From positions 39,448,911 to 39,512,910 of the forward strand of contig NC_090942.1 in NCBI RefSeq assembly GCF_040807025.1: a stretch of 64,000 nt of DNA, written 5' to 3'. The stretch's first letter is position 1. Every line of letters starts with the position of its first letter. Shown here in pieces: positions 12,590 through 25,479 of the stretch. The notes below the pieces were generated by a model. That model had not been told where the DNA came from. It was given only the letters and a program-made list of their open reading frames with translations, and ran no database searches. This stretch comes from Struthio camelus (taxonomy: Eukaryota > Chordata > Aves > Struthioniformes > Struthionidae). The position numbers and the translations under genes are program-made.

Positions 12590-12850
12590 TAGCTGAAGAC
12601 AACCGCATTTAGGTGTCTATAAATAGGCATCTACATGAGTGCTAAGTGTCTAAGCAACCATGATTGCCGGTGGAAACAGGGATGGCATTCAGGTACCTAA
12701 ACACAGGTGCCTGGTGCCATTGTATGGCCCTTAGGGTATCTACCTCACCTCTGCTTGCTCCTCCAGAAAGGCACTGGGTTTCTGTGGATCCTCTGCCATA
12801 TCTCCAAAGCCATGCAGATGCCTTAGACACCCAAGAGTTTCCTAAAAGGC
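12590..12850. repeat. Probable old interspersed repeat fragment
   Basis: Repeated short motifs of the type TAGGTGTCTA/GGTACCTAAACA/GGTGCCT occur here. A similar vocabulary reappears at about 41270-41420 (GGCACCTGG, AGGCATCC, AGGTGCC). This suggests two decayed copies of one unnamed repeat family. Confidence 0.3.
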
Positions 12851-13649
12851 ACCACGTGTCAGTGTTGAAGCAATGGCACCCTCCCCCGTAGAGAGCCATT
12901 CAGAGGCCCAGGAATCAGGGGCAAGACAGAGCAGCAGTTTAAAAGTATTGAAGTATATTTACATAAATCTAAAGTGATTGTCTGGTCAGCAAACCTTCTA
13001 ACAAAGGAGTGACTGCATACTGTATTCTCTTCTTGCTTCTAGGGTCTTAATGTAGTTTTGGTTACTAATTCTCCTTTTTCTACTTTCCAAGCAAGATAGT
13101 AGGAATCATTTAGAAGGAAAATGCTTTTGTGGAACAGCCTGTGGTAATGTAATCTGACCGGAGAAATCCAGGAAGAAGTGAATAATGGAAAAAAAAAAGG
13201 GACTATGAAGCACATCAAAATTAGGGGGGCACTGTGATAGCCTGTTAGTATTTGGGAGGCCTAAATAATGCTTGTCAGAGAGTAAGATAATCCGGGTTCC
13301 TAGGCTGTGCTGCCTATATGCAGAAAGTTATACCAAAGTAGTTAAACGAAAGCTGTCCTTGGAAAATGAGCTTAGAAGACAATGACTGCATTTACAAATA
13401 ATTTAAAATAGTTCTCTTTTATTACTAATGTCAACTGCAGCCCCACAGTCAGTCCTTACCACTGTTGGAGAGGACTGCGGTCTCCAGCCCAGCCTCACGC
13501 CCTGCATGGGGCTGGTGCCATTTGGTCACCTCTCCTCCTACTGCTAGTGACTTGCTGCTCCCCAGCTGTCTGCCTAGCTTGGTCCTGCCCTGCACATGCT
13601 GGCCACCTCGCCTGGCCTCACATCACCCTGGCCATATGGGTCCATGAAG

Positions 13650-13862
13650 GGGCGCTGAGTGGTGAGGGGGTGTTGGGAGGTGAGGGGTGATTGAGTGTTG
13701 AGGGTCCATTGAGCAATGAGATGGCTGATGGGTGGTGAGGGACTGTTAGGTCTCACAGGGGCAGTGGATGATGAGAAGGCATTGAGCAGTGAGGGCTTTA
13801 CTGGGCCGTGAGGGGCCAGTGAGTGGTGAGGGGGCAGTGGACAGTGAAGGGCTATTGAGCCA
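13650..13862. repeat. Degenerate minisatellite (about 20-bp unit)
   Basis: Tandem variants of a G-rich unit resembling GGGCCATTGAGTGGTGAG, about ten copies with drifting spacing. It directly abuts the CR1 3' end at 13894. Confidence 0.75.
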
Positions 13863-13893
13863 TGCAGGGCCATTTCCCACTGAGCAGGCTCCT

Positions 13894-14340
13894 TCACAGA
13901 ATCACAGAACAGTTTGAGGTCGGAAGGGACCTCTGGAGATCATCTAGTCCAACCCCCCCGCTTAAGCAGGATGAGCTAGAGGAGGCTGCTGAATACGCTC
14001 TCCAGACGGCTTTTGGATATCTCCAGGTGAGGAGACTCCACAACATCCCTGGGCAACCTGTTCCAGTGCTCAGCCACCCTCACAGTAACGAAATTTTTCC
14101 TTATGCTTGGATGGAACTTACTGTGTTTCAGTTTGCGCCCGTTGCCTCTCGTCCTGTCACAGGGCACCACTGAAAAGAGTCTGGCCTTGTCTGCTCTGTA
14201 CCCTATACTCCCATCAGATATTTAAGTTCGTGGATAAGATCCCTCTCAGTCTTCTCTTCTCCAGGCTAAACAGTCCTAGGTCCCTCAGTCTTTCCTCACA
14301 TGAGAGATGCTCCAGTCCCTTCATCATCTCAGTAGCCCTT
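13894..14340 (-). mobile_element. CR1 LINE, 5'-truncated 3' end
   Basis: On the plus strand it starts with CACAGAATCACAGAAC, then GGAAGGGACCTCTGGAGATC and ATCTAGTCCAACCCCC. This is the reverse complement of the well-known avian CR1 3' terminus. It continues with the usual CR1 text (GGGCAACCTGTTCCAGTGCT, CTTCTCTTCTCCAGGCTAAA) to about 14340. Non-coding remnant, better preserved than the other copies here. Confidence 0.93.
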
Positions 14341-16510
14341 CCTTCCTGCCTTCCTCCTCCCATTCAGGGTCCAGCAGAGAGGGCAGGGGGTGTAGTGGGA
14401 GAAGAAGTGGTGGGATGAGCATGGAGGCACAGGTGGTTTCCTGGGGACAAATGTGTGTCTCGTGTTTGCTGAGAGGAGGGACAGTTGTTCACAGACTTAC
14501 TTGCTGCTTCAAAAGTGTGGATAGAAACTACCTCATGACAGTGGAAAAAATTATCCAACTGCGACTGCACACTCCAATTAAAGTTAAGCTTTCAGTTATG
14601 TAAGGTTCAGCTTTACTGCTGTTGAATTCTAAGGGATGGTCTCCCATCCTGTCCTTTGCCCCAAGGACAGCCTTGGGCCCCTATTTTTCCCATTTTTGCT
14701 TTCCACAGCTCAGCGGCTTTCAAGTGATTTCCTGGAGCTTCACGGCATTGAAAAATACGCAGAGAAAGACAGAAGTGGTCTAAGAGATTTGGTGCTGGTG
14801 AAACAAAACTGTTGACAGTCTGATGCAGGTTCCTCAGGAAATGGGTCGCTGGCAAGCCCTTAAGTTCTTCACAAGGTTAATTATCTACTTGTATGAAGCA
14901 GCCCAGCTTTAAATCTCAGGATGCAGGTGCAAAATATATAGTTACTGCCCGTTTTGCATGAAGGCAGAAACAAAGATCATGACTCCAAACACAGCAAAGT
15001 AACACCACACCATATCAAGCCACCTTTCTTGAACAGCAGCTGAGAAAAGAATACTACAGCACCCTCAATGCAATACTTGGTCCAGGCTATTGCAGCAAAG
15101 GAGAAAAGAGTTGAAGACAGGTCTCTCACCAGTTTCCTACTGTTGATTCCAAAATATTCATATACCATTTTTTTTTATAGACCGTTCCGTGGGAATGTCA
15201 TGTAATCTTTTCATTTTCAGAAACTAACAGGAAGAACAGTGGTTTATGTGTCATCCAGAATTCTGAATAAGCACTATTGGATTTTCAGCTAGATGTTCTT
15301 TTTTAAAATTACTTTTGAATGATGAGCCTCAGAACTACTATCATGTGTTTGTGGTACCTTTGTAGTTATGGGCTGGGCGATCATCATCGTTAAATCCAGC
15401 CTTTTTCCAGTACTCTTGTCTGCATCATCCCCGTTTGTGCTGTTGAAAGTACAATAGATTTGTAATCTTGGTCTTGACTGCTAGTCCGCTGCCATTTGGG
15501 ACCAAAATATCTACTCTGTGGTTAATAAGGGCCAATTTTAGGATATCTGCTGGTTGAATGGGCTGTATCATGTAGCTCCTGTGCAGGTCAGATCTTCCCA
15601 GACAACACAAAAAGGTCCCATGCGAAGATGCCAGCCCAGCTTGGGCGCTCTCTCTCCAGAAAATGAGGAATCTAAGTTGTGTAAACAGGGTAGATGCATA
15701 AGTCCATGCTGAGACATACCCTATATGTCTTGTGCATGTCTTTTGGAGAGCACAACCATATCAAATTGGTAGACTAGGAACATTTATTTAATTTAGAGGA
15801 AACTATTTTTGACAGCAATGTTTGGGTTTAAGCCTCTTTTTGAAATGCGTGATGTAAGCATGCACAGCCAGAATGCAGTGATAGTGCTAGTAATGCTAAG
15901 AAACTGAGTGATTCAGGTACGTATCTGCTGTAAATCCGTGAAGGCTGCCTGAATTTGGCATTTTGTCATCTGTATGAAATTTTACTCACCGTTCTGTAAA
16001 CAGGCATCATCTGAAGCACTCTGCATTATATTACATCCTTATGCATTTATCCAAATAGTGCTTTTGATTTTCAGAGATCCTTGCTGAGAACGATGTATGT
16101 TAATATGATTTTAAAGGATGGTCATCTGTGTATATTAATGAATCAGTCAGTAAAGTGATTGATACATTAAATCGAATACTTCAGATATTAGATGTCAAAT
16201 CTAATTAGAAATCTGATACCTCTGGTAAAATATTAAACTTATTCATTAGTACCTGCCAACAAAATCATTGTAATTATAAATGAACTCCTTTCATAGTGCT
16301 TTCTTGATTCCTGGCCAAAACAAATAATTGTTCATAATTCTTGCGAAAGTACTCTAAAGCACTAGGCTATGTTATAAGTTAGCAGTGATTTTGTAGATAA
16401 TACCACTTTTCCTTAACCGAAAATCGCTGCTAGGGCTGAATTCTGCTTGCTCATCCCTGTGAGGCATCTACAGGGCACAGGGCCAGAAGCAGCAGATAAA
16501 CTATTAACAT

Positions 16511-16556
16511 AATTGTAGTTATTTGTAGTTATTTACGGTTGTTTATAGTTATATAG
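16511..16556. repeat. Short tandem repeat, TGTAGTTATT-like units
   Basis: Four imperfect 9-11 bp units (TGTAGTTATT, TGTAGTTATT, ACGGTTGTTT, ATAGTTATAT) about 200 bp upstream of the death-domain relic. Confidence 0.6.
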
Positions 16557-16749
16557 AAAAGACTAACATGTTCTGACAACAAGTGTCGGGGAACCTAGCC
16601 CTTTACATTCAAACATTCATTTCTCCTTTTTCAAGAATAACTGTCATATGGAGAGAGTCATCTGTCAGCTGCATTCTGAAGCATCAGTGCCAAGGTGTTT
16701 TCCAAGTGTTGCAACTCGGTCTCAAGTCTCCCGTACTCTGTTACATGGT

Positions 16750-16855
16750 AGGACTGAAAAGTCTGGTTTTGCATGGCCATGACACAAGTCGTTCCAGGCA
16801 AAAATTCCAAAAATGGGCACAAAACCACCATAAGCTCCTCTGGCAAATAAAATAA
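16750..16855 (+). pseudogene. IRAK3: IRAK3 death-domain exon relic
   Basis: The open frame reads TSRSRQKFQKWAQNHHKLLW. It aligns with the human death-domain stretch KSGTRELLWSWAQKNK..DLL; the WAQ core, the preceding Ser/Arg and the LL are kept, with about three residues lost. The frame closes at a TAA (16853-16855) shortly after. Upstream residues (VGLKSLVLHGHD) fit only loosely. Position before the kinase relics supports the call, but the exon edges are not defined. Confidence 0.5.
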
Positions 16856-18663
16856 AATACTTTTATAAAAAAACCTTAAAGATCTTCACACAAAGTCAGG
16901 CTCAAAAGCCCTCTACAGTGCCTCTGGGATAGTTCCTTAAATACAAGTAGACTCTCCACAAGCAAACCACACAGGATGGACTTTAACTCCTGGGACTGCC
17001 CAAGCAGACTCCGTGTGAGTTTCCTAGGTCAGTGGAGGGCTTCTTTGCGGAAAATTTCCTTCCCTAAAGCATACCCTCCCTCTGTCACAACCGAGTGGCT
17101 GCACCTCTGTTGTTAAGTCAGAGTCTACCTTATAGTTAAACTACTGATATTTTTGAAGTGCTTTGCAGTACACATGCCCACTCAGATTATTTTGAAGCTC
17201 TCTGTGCTTTTTTGAGAACACAGAATAGGGTTTGAGGTCCATATTTGGGGTTGCTTGAATCAGAATTTTTTGATTTACAGTCCCACCTTTAAAAAAAGGC
17301 TTTCATCTCCAACATTAAACAGTTCTTTCAACAGATTTTGCACGTACTTAGGACTGAAGTTACAGCTTTGCTCTCTCCTAAACTGATTTGTTTATTTGGG
17401 TTTTATATAACGATTTGTTTACAACTAAACTTTATTCCAGGTCAGAAGAAGTGTGTATTGAAAGCACAGCAGGTCATCCTGAAGAACTTCAGGATGAAAT
17501 GGACACTTTCAAAGATGAATTTTAAAAGGCACCATTGTTTTGGTGTAAATCTCTACTGAATAACATGTGCAGATCAGTGTCAGTATGAACTGATGTTCCT
17601 GGGGACTGTTGTGTCTGCTCGCCAAAGGAAGGGGATGGGAACGTAATGGATGGGGCAGGGAGAGGGTATTACCTTTTTGAGTGGCAGACTCTTAAACCAA
17701 TTATAAAGTCACAGTTTTAGTCACTGTTTGGCACAAACTATTTCCTTTGTGGATATCACATGTTATATGATATATAATACTCCTCTGCAGCAGAACTGGA
17801 GCTCTCTCGTACATGCCAGGGTATTGGTAAGCAGTCAGGTACCAGTGTGTGTCCAGTGCAGAGCAGATGACAGAGGTTTAGGATTATCTGGAATATGAAT
17901 TTTCCCTTAAACCTTCTCCAAATTTGTGCTGCTCTGTTAGTCAAGTTCCTCTGAAATTTCCGTGCACCTGAGAAGCTGCACTGATAACTGTTGTGCTAGG
18001 GAAGCACTTAGGAAGCAGTTGATGGTGTCGGTCCCATCTGAGATCATTAGGGGGAAGGAATCCCAGCACAGAGCTCCTCATCCTAAAACACGTCTGTAAC
18101 ATTTTCAGATGGGTATGATTTTGTTGAAGAACTGTGGGGAACAAGAGTTTCTGACCTCATGATATTTTTGTCTTTATAATCCAAAAAAATCAGAGTTGAC
18201 GTTGCATTGCCTGGAAAATGTTGCCTAAACCGTCTTTGTATCCAGTACTCCAGGAAAGAGGGGGCATCATCCATCTAAATTTATTTTGTATTAATGGCAT
18301 TTTAGGGCAATAGTTATTAGGGAACATTTTTGTGTCTACTATGCATTCTAGAAATATGGAACCTGCATCAACCACAGCAAATATCCTGTTGCTTTTTTCA
18401 AGGAGATGGGTAGAAGCAAAGATTAGGGCAAATATTTGTTCTGTTTGGGGTAACTGTTTTAGTGATGGTTATGAGGATCTGGCTACTTGTAGGCAAGAAC
18501 TTTCCAGAGGCCAATTTATAATATACTCATTCTTTTATCTAATATTAATATCATTTTTAATTGAGTTGTGTGGTGCTATATTTGATAAGGTAAGCTATGA
18601 AATTCTAGTGAGTTACGGATAAAAAATATGTAGCTCAACTGTTTCTTTCTCTTTTTCTTTCAG

Positions 18664-18705
18664 GAAAGCATTAGGGTAGTATGCACTCGCGATCTCATCA
18701 TTAAG
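18664..18705 (+). pseudogene. IRAK3: IRAK3 small linker exon (42 nt) with good splice signals
   Basis: A long pyrimidine tract ending in TTTCAG precedes GAAAGC, and AAG|GTAAAA follows. The exon is 14 codons, ESIRVVCTRDLIIK. It weakly resembles human ETANVTVDNVLIPE (E, V, L, I kept), the short segment between the linker and the kinase domain. Splice signals are better kept than the coding content, and position fits. It could instead be an exon of an unrelated non-coding transcript. Confidence 0.45.
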
Positions 18706-20570
18706 GTAAAAAATATTTAAATATGCTTTAATTGACAGTTTCTAGCAGCATCGATGTGGGAAAAGATGCTTTTTTCAGCCACGCATATAATTCTCACTGA
18801 AATTCTTTCTGTAAATAGATTGTTGCTGGGAATATAGTTTGAGAAGCTCACATGCTTCCCTGAAATGTATGTTTCCCATGATGACAATAAATCACAAAAC
18901 TCATGTTAAGTGCCTTCTAGTTCTCAGAATACAAATGTAGATTTTTCTTTCAGAGGCTTACTGTCATTTTGCAACTCTGAGGTCTGTTACTTCTACACAG
19001 AACAGAAAACAAATATAAAACACTGCTGCACTTTTGTGATTGTATATATGTCTTAATTTATCAACAAACTAGCCACATGTAGTTACCATCTGTGGTATCA
19101 TAGATGGTATTTCTAAATACAGACTAACTTTAGCACAGTTTTGTTTTGGTTGTCGGGCTGTAGTTTCACGTCTTAAGGAATGATATCAGCCTAAACAGTA
19201 AATGCATTCAGCCGTTGTACCGCTGTGTCCCATCCCACTGGTAACACCATCCTGAAGTAACAAAGAACAAAGTTTCTATTTTAGTTAGTAAGTCTCTGGG
19301 AATGTGTTTTTCTGTCATAGAAAAATCTTTCACATGAAAAGCTCTTGATTAACAAAACCCCGATCATTTTTCTGACAACAGAGAAAGTGGTTTTATGTAT
19401 CCAAAAGTATTTGTTGCTTTAAAACATGGAAAATGTTTTAAAATTAATATTAAAAATTATGTAAGTTTTAAATATCCAAAAAAAAAAACCAAAAAAAGTT
19501 TTCACTTTCCTGATAAGTCCATAGCCAGTTCAGCAACATCACTCCTGCAGCACAGGCAAGAAAACAGAGCAGCATAGGCCCTTGTTAAATGTCGTGGATG
19601 TTTACACCCAAAGGACAGAAAATCATCCACTGTACCTCCATCAACATAAAAATTATACAGCAAGGAATAATGCTGCTTTGTTTACATCAGTTTATAACTT
19701 AGCATTTGGTTCTTTCTAAAAATGCACTACCACTTCATTATTATTTTTTATTTTTGTCATAAATCTTGTTTTGGAGATTGCAAATGCAGAGACTGAAGAA
19801 GTGGTTTTTGCTGTTAGAACTCAGCACTTTTTGACAGAGCACTGGCTGACACCATCCTCTCAGGAGGGGTCTGGGGGCCTTTAAAGAGGTCAGAAGTAAA
19901 CTCAGAATAATACTCCAGTTGATACTCCAGGCATTGCACCCTGGTGAGGAGAGAGCTTCCCTTTGTGCCGAACTGCAGGAGCCATGCCAAGCTCTCCCAC
20001 CCCCAAAGCCAGAGTTTTTTCTCACGCTTTAACTGTGCGAGGAGAGGGAAGAGTATCAGAAGCAGCTACTCACTGCTTGCTTGAGCCCACAAAGGGCCAT
20101 GGGAAACAAGGAAAGCCGGAGCATCTTTGAGCCTGATCTCATTGGTGCTGGCGATTGCTCGAGAGCTCAAAAATGTGAATAATACAGAAGAGACTTAAAG
20201 TTTCCCATATGTCTTCAACACTGCTCCTGCATTCAGCACAGAAGTAGGTGGTGAATTCCCAGCCCTTGCCAGCGGTGCTGACTCAGGAACACCCTACCGC
20301 TGCTCAGCGTTGCGGTATCTAGAGAGATGGAAAACCCCCTGCAAAACAAGCTCACTTCTCCCTCTGCTTGCTAGGTCTAGAGACCATATAATATTATTCA
20401 GCATCCTTGTCTCACTCTGCTTTCAATTTTTTTTTTTTTATTATTTCTGTGGACACGGCAGTGAGAAGAGTGTAATAACGGTGACAAAAAGGGGGTAAAA
20501 AACATAAGGATTTGTAATTCTCTAAGTGGTTGATAAATAGTGTTCACATTTCTACGAAAAACTTGCACCC

Positions 20571-20699
20571 CAGCTCACAAACATCAGAGACACAACAGAA
20601 AATTTCGGTAAAAACTTGGTGGTTGGACAGGAAAAGTTCTTTGAAGTCTACAAAGTCAATGCTCGGAATCAAACATATGCAATCGAATTTTTGAAGCAG
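20571..20699 (+). pseudogene. IRAK3: IRAK3 kinase N-lobe exon relic (glycine-loop, subdomains I-II)
   Basis: Stop-free for 43 codons: LTNIRDTTENFGKNL, then VVGQEKFFEVYKVN, then ARNQTYAIEFLKQ. It aligns without gaps to human FQNIIEGTRNFHKDF..IGEGEIFEVYRV..QNLTYAVKLFKQ, about 19 of 42 identical. The lysine of the VAIK-like motif is Glu here (YAIEF for YAVKL), which would abolish nucleotide contact. The former donor after CAG is now GGGTGG instead of a GT. The upstream edge may extend to about 20545. Confidence 0.9.
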
Positions 20700-22926
20700 G
20701 GGTGGACTAAAAATATTGCCACCGCATGAAAGCAATGTTGTCTCCTTACTGAGGTTTTGCCTAATATTTCTTTTTTTCTCGGTTTAAACAGTCTTAACTT
20801 TCTCAGGCAATGCATGTAGAACATGGATAAACTGGGACTTCCAGAGAATGGTTTGATCTTGAAGATACTGATGAGATAGTCTACCTACTATTATTTGTGG
20901 CAGTGTTTTTCATCTGCACTAGCTTTATGACTATTACCTGTACAACTTTCAAGGACGTCATTTGGAAGTCTTGGACTGGATCTAACACCAGGTAATGGCA
21001 AAGCAGTCCAAAGTGTGTGAAAAATAGAAATACATATAACAGAAATGATTGTGAAATAAGGCTGAATTTTGGCTTAATATTGACATTTGCATGGTTTAAT
21101 AATGCCTATGTGCATATCATTGCAGAGTATTTCTCCTCCTTGATGTCCAAAACATCCATTTTCTGCATAATTCCTTTCAGGAAAAGTATTTTTTTCTAGC
21201 TTTCTTTATTTGCCAGTGCTTAGGAATACAGAAGCCTAGAGACTCACCTCGTGCGTGATTCAAAGTACGTTAAGGAGCAGCTTGAATATCTTGGAAACAG
21301 TGCTGGTTTGAGCTATAATGTTTCAAACTTCCTGGTCATGTCAAGGTTTGATTTGAGTGCGCTTTAGATAATAGCAGTTTTCCTGAAGGCCCAGTTAAAA
21401 AGAAACATCATGAAACCACATGAAATAACACAGTTTTTCTGAAATTCTGGGTGAATATCTTTAACGATGAGTACAAACCAGGAAAGGGACTTTGAGCCTA
21501 CTCTGCCTGTACTGATGGGAGCTGAGACAGCTATGCAGAAATCAGTAGAAATATGCCTTTGTACTCCATTGTGTGCATGTGCAATCTTTGGGTGCGGACA
21601 GCGGCTACCCCTTGAGCTGGTATGTGCTAGTATGCGTTAGCAGGCGAGGCACGTGGTGTTATATGTAATCTTAGTTTTGTAAGTGTTAAGTTTTATCTGT
21701 TCATTCTGGTGTGGTTTTTGAAGGCTGCTGTGTGACTTTAATGGGAGGAAAATTCTAACTAAATGAACTGAAATTCCACTCCGTAGGATAAATGTTTAGA
21801 ATAGAACAAAAATAGAAGGGATAATTAACTTGCATTTGGCTGTCAAGAGTGCTGTGAATTGGCTGGTGATGTTGAGACGTCAGAGATGACGGAAGATATC
21901 TGCACATGTTTTTATTTAAATTATGTGCATATGGAAATATTGTAATAATTTTCCTGGGTTTTCTTATGCAGTGATGCCTATTACAATTTTATGGACATGA
22001 CTGAGAAACCAAACTCCCTGCTATTGAAGCTAAAGAGACACAAATTTTTTGTATGCTTGTTTTTGGGGGGTACTTGCTGTCAATCTGATTTCTGCTAAAG
22101 ACTGTGTGCTAATTAAAATCTAATTGCACAAGAAATGGTTTTAATTAACATATATACATTTCCACAAAGTGTAGCTTATTAGAACACAGAAGATTACAGC
22201 ACAGCCCACTCCTTTAAATTCCATTTCCATTCGTTATGGAGAGAACATATACTGGCTCTCTTACAGCAGCCCTGGAAGTGCTCTGAATGCAAGAGTGCTT
22301 CTGGGACTTTGTGCCTATCTACAAGCAGAGGAAAAGGAAAATTCTTTGGTATCTTCCCTGGCATATGTTTATTCTTGCCTTTTACTCTGACAAAAGCACC
22401 CCTTCTTGTGCGCTGTGGCCCTGGTATTTAATGTAAGTGAGGCAGATGACTTTGCATTGTCCCTTCACTACGGAGGAATTGCATCCCACATCAGCAAGTC
22501 TGAAGAACATATGTGCATTGTAGCACGCATATTGATTGTATATGTTTCTTGGCTAATATATAGGCAAAACATATGACGAAAGAATGGAAACTGTTTCATT
22601 CAGAACCTGAAGCTTTACAGTTGTGAGCAGATTTTATGTTTTAGCTTTTCCTTTTCACATTACCTTCTTGCCAAGCTGCATGTAAACCTTCTTTGTCTAG
22701 AAAATGTAACCTTTTCAAGAGTCAAATATTCCAGGGGTTAGCTGAAACCGGTCTTAACAGTGCAATTCTTCTGGCTTCGTGCCTATGAAAGTGGTTAATG
22801 GTTGGAATTTATGTCACAGAACACATAATAATTTGTCAGAAGAAACTGGATTCAGTCACAGCACAGGCATTTTTCTCTTCCTGTCATTATAGTTTGTGAG
22901 GACTTACTTATTTCGTACAATCTTAG

Positions 22927-23103
22927 CCCATGTGAAGAAGAAAATGATAAAATTTCTGAATAATTTTTCTGAGAGTACATTTATACTCCAAATGACCTTT
23001 GGAGTAAAATTGAACTATGAGATTTTCCCACATATTTATAGCTATGGCTGTGCATCTTTGCCAGCAAATCTTTCAGACTTTATCCACCAAACATTTATTT
23101 ACA
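22927..23103 (+). pseudogene. IRAK3: IRAK3 kinase N-lobe exon relic (subdomains III-V)
   Basis: Acceptor CAATCTTAG, then HVKKKMIKFL aligns to human QCKKHWKRFL. FILQMTFGVKLNYEIF aligns to NILELAAYFTETEKF, and HIYSYGCASLPANL to LIYPYMRNGTLFDRL (hinge region). A deletion of about five residues lies between the first two blocks. The frame is still open across the whole exon. The donor ACA|GTAAAA at 23104 is plausible but not certain. Confidence 0.72.
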
Positions 23104-25479
23104 GTAAAAAAGCAATTTACACTTGGAACACTGTACAAAGTGATCAAAGGATCATTTGAAGTTAAGCTTTTTTCTGTATTACCCTGAGCCAATGTTATAT
23201 TCAAATTTATAACAAATTCGTAACAAATTTCCCTAAGATGATTGCTTGCTTCATTTAATTCCTGTCTATGTTCCTAACTGTTGTCTGTAAAAGTCATTTT
23301 CCTGAGAATACAATGGCATATATAAAATATCAAGCTGCTTCTTCTACTGAGCAATCATGGATTCAATCTTTCTTATGCTTAGGTTTCTTCTTTCAGGCTT
23401 ACTTGAACTGAAAGGATATTTTTCGGAAAATGGGCTGTTCTGCTTGGTCTACCTTTACGTAATATGCTCTTTTTGAGCAATTACATTGTTTAGTAAGTCA
23501 CACTGCTGTACAACAAGGGAACGCCATGCTGGTAATGACTCTGCTTTATATTAAGAAAGAAATATTATGGAAGTCGTAACTTACAATTAAATGCTGGCAA
23601 TTCCATTTTGTATCAGATGTTATCAATATATTTGCTTATACTAATAGGTAATCTTACCTATAGGTAATTACTTACAGGTAATTAAGAGGTATTTTAATGA
23701 TGATTACATTAAAATACACTCCCAGGGAAAACTGTTTGTCTGGTAAAATTTGACTACTAATGTACTTTTGGTCCAATAATGTGATCTAAATTTGTGTGTA
23801 GGATTTTCTATTATTTTCATCGGAGGCTATGTAGTGCTGTGTTCATCTTGGCATGCCATGGGACACCAGCCGTGCTCCTCAAGTGCTGAACATGCTTGTG
23901 TAAGTTACATTACTTCCATCCTGGACAATGAAATCGATGGAAGCTGGTTCTCAGTTAACATTACTGAATTACACTGCTGAAGAAACCTGGGACATAAAGA
24001 AAAGATGAACAGTTGTGTGCTATGGAATAAAAGCCTCTGTAGAACAATACGTAGGTGTTAGGAAAGTCAAAGTGGACAGAACACGTTCAGTAATACAGTT
24101 GTATTATTGAAGTACAGGATGGAGGAAGTGCTACTCTCAGAAGATTTACATTAACTCATGATTTCCTTGAGCAATGACCGTGAAAATGTGTCAAGGCCCC
24201 AACTCAACAGCATCAGTAAGAGCTATTTTTTCTAAATGTACCTTTAAATCAGGTCTCAAAATATACATTTAAGCACTTTACTGAACTGCGGATTAAAGGT
24301 AACATCTGTGTTATCTTATACACTCGGTTTATGTACCAAAGCTGTTGAAGAGGGTCAAATGGGAGACCATTTATCCTAATTACAATGACGTAAGAGGAGC
24401 AGCAGGGAGTAGGGAAGCAAAAATTCTTTAATCCTGGTGTGTACAGAACAAAAGTATTTTCAGCACCCTTTCAAATGTGTGATTGTGCATAATGTCCCAG
24501 GTCTCTCTCAGTCCTTCTGTAACTGCACTGCAAATGGATTTCCTCTGTCAACATTAGTTGAGAAACCCTTGTTGCCAGTAACTGAAACCTGGAATAGGAA
24601 CAGATTTTTTCTAAGACTAAATGGGCTTTGAGAGCCTCCAGTACAACTCGGCGTAAAACATTCTCCATTATCCATTGGTCTTTGTAACCACCCATCTCTT
24701 CAGTGTCTGTTGTAAGTATTTCTTCTTTGTAAAAGTAAGAAAAAAAATGTGTTGAAAGTCTTGGTATTTCAAATATATTTGTACTTCTTGAATTATATTG
24801 TGATTATCTTGTACTAAGAAAGAGTGATATAAACTTAAGCCCTTTGAATATGTTACCAGGTTATTTCTTGATTTTAACTACAAAATTCAATTGTTTGACG
24901 TTCAATGAAGAAAAACAAAACCGACTATTTAGGAGGAAGGAACGCGTAGTAGACTGTATATCAAAGTGCTCTGGGGAATACCCAGTCTATATTCAAAAAG
25001 TAGGTTAGCAATTATCATATAATTTTTTTTTTTTAGGATTGTGATTTACTGTTGTACTTTTTGAAGTGGAATTTTTGTATTATACAAAGTACATAGTTAC
25101 AGTGCCTGTTTTTAGAGTGACAACTATCCTGACAAACTTGTCTCAATATGTAATTAAGAAGAGCTGAAGCTGTTGAAGCTATGAGAGCATGCTATTGAGC
25201 CGTGCCCTGTCGTCTGTGGCAGTGTAATAAGGTAAATCATAGACATGACATTTCCGTAAATGCTGTATAGTAACGTATACCTGGACACAGAGCAGTAGGA
25301 ACAATCGCAGCATGAAATGTATTTAGAATATAACTGCTCAGTAGAGCATAACCGTTTAATTCTGTTGGAAATTTTTGGTTTTCAAGCACATGGCTAAAAA
25401 ATATCTGGCTTAGTGTTGCCTGGTTGCCTAGTTTTGTGAGGCATTCTTAGTATTATTAACGTAGACACAGTAAAGTGAC

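Noticed and set aside
17445-17526. Acidic open frame SEEVCIESTAGHPEELQDEM ending in TAA after a TTCCAG acceptor
   Set aside because: Looks like a terminal exon but matches no family I know and does not fit any IRAK3 segment; likely chance.
18083-18375. Overlapping minus-strand frames with similar FRQHFPGNA-like text
   Set aside because: Different frames of one stretch; no domain or homology recognised.
24437-24631. 64-codon frame between the two N-/C-lobe relic exons of IRAK3
   Set aside because: Checked as a kinase segment; no alignment beyond single residues.
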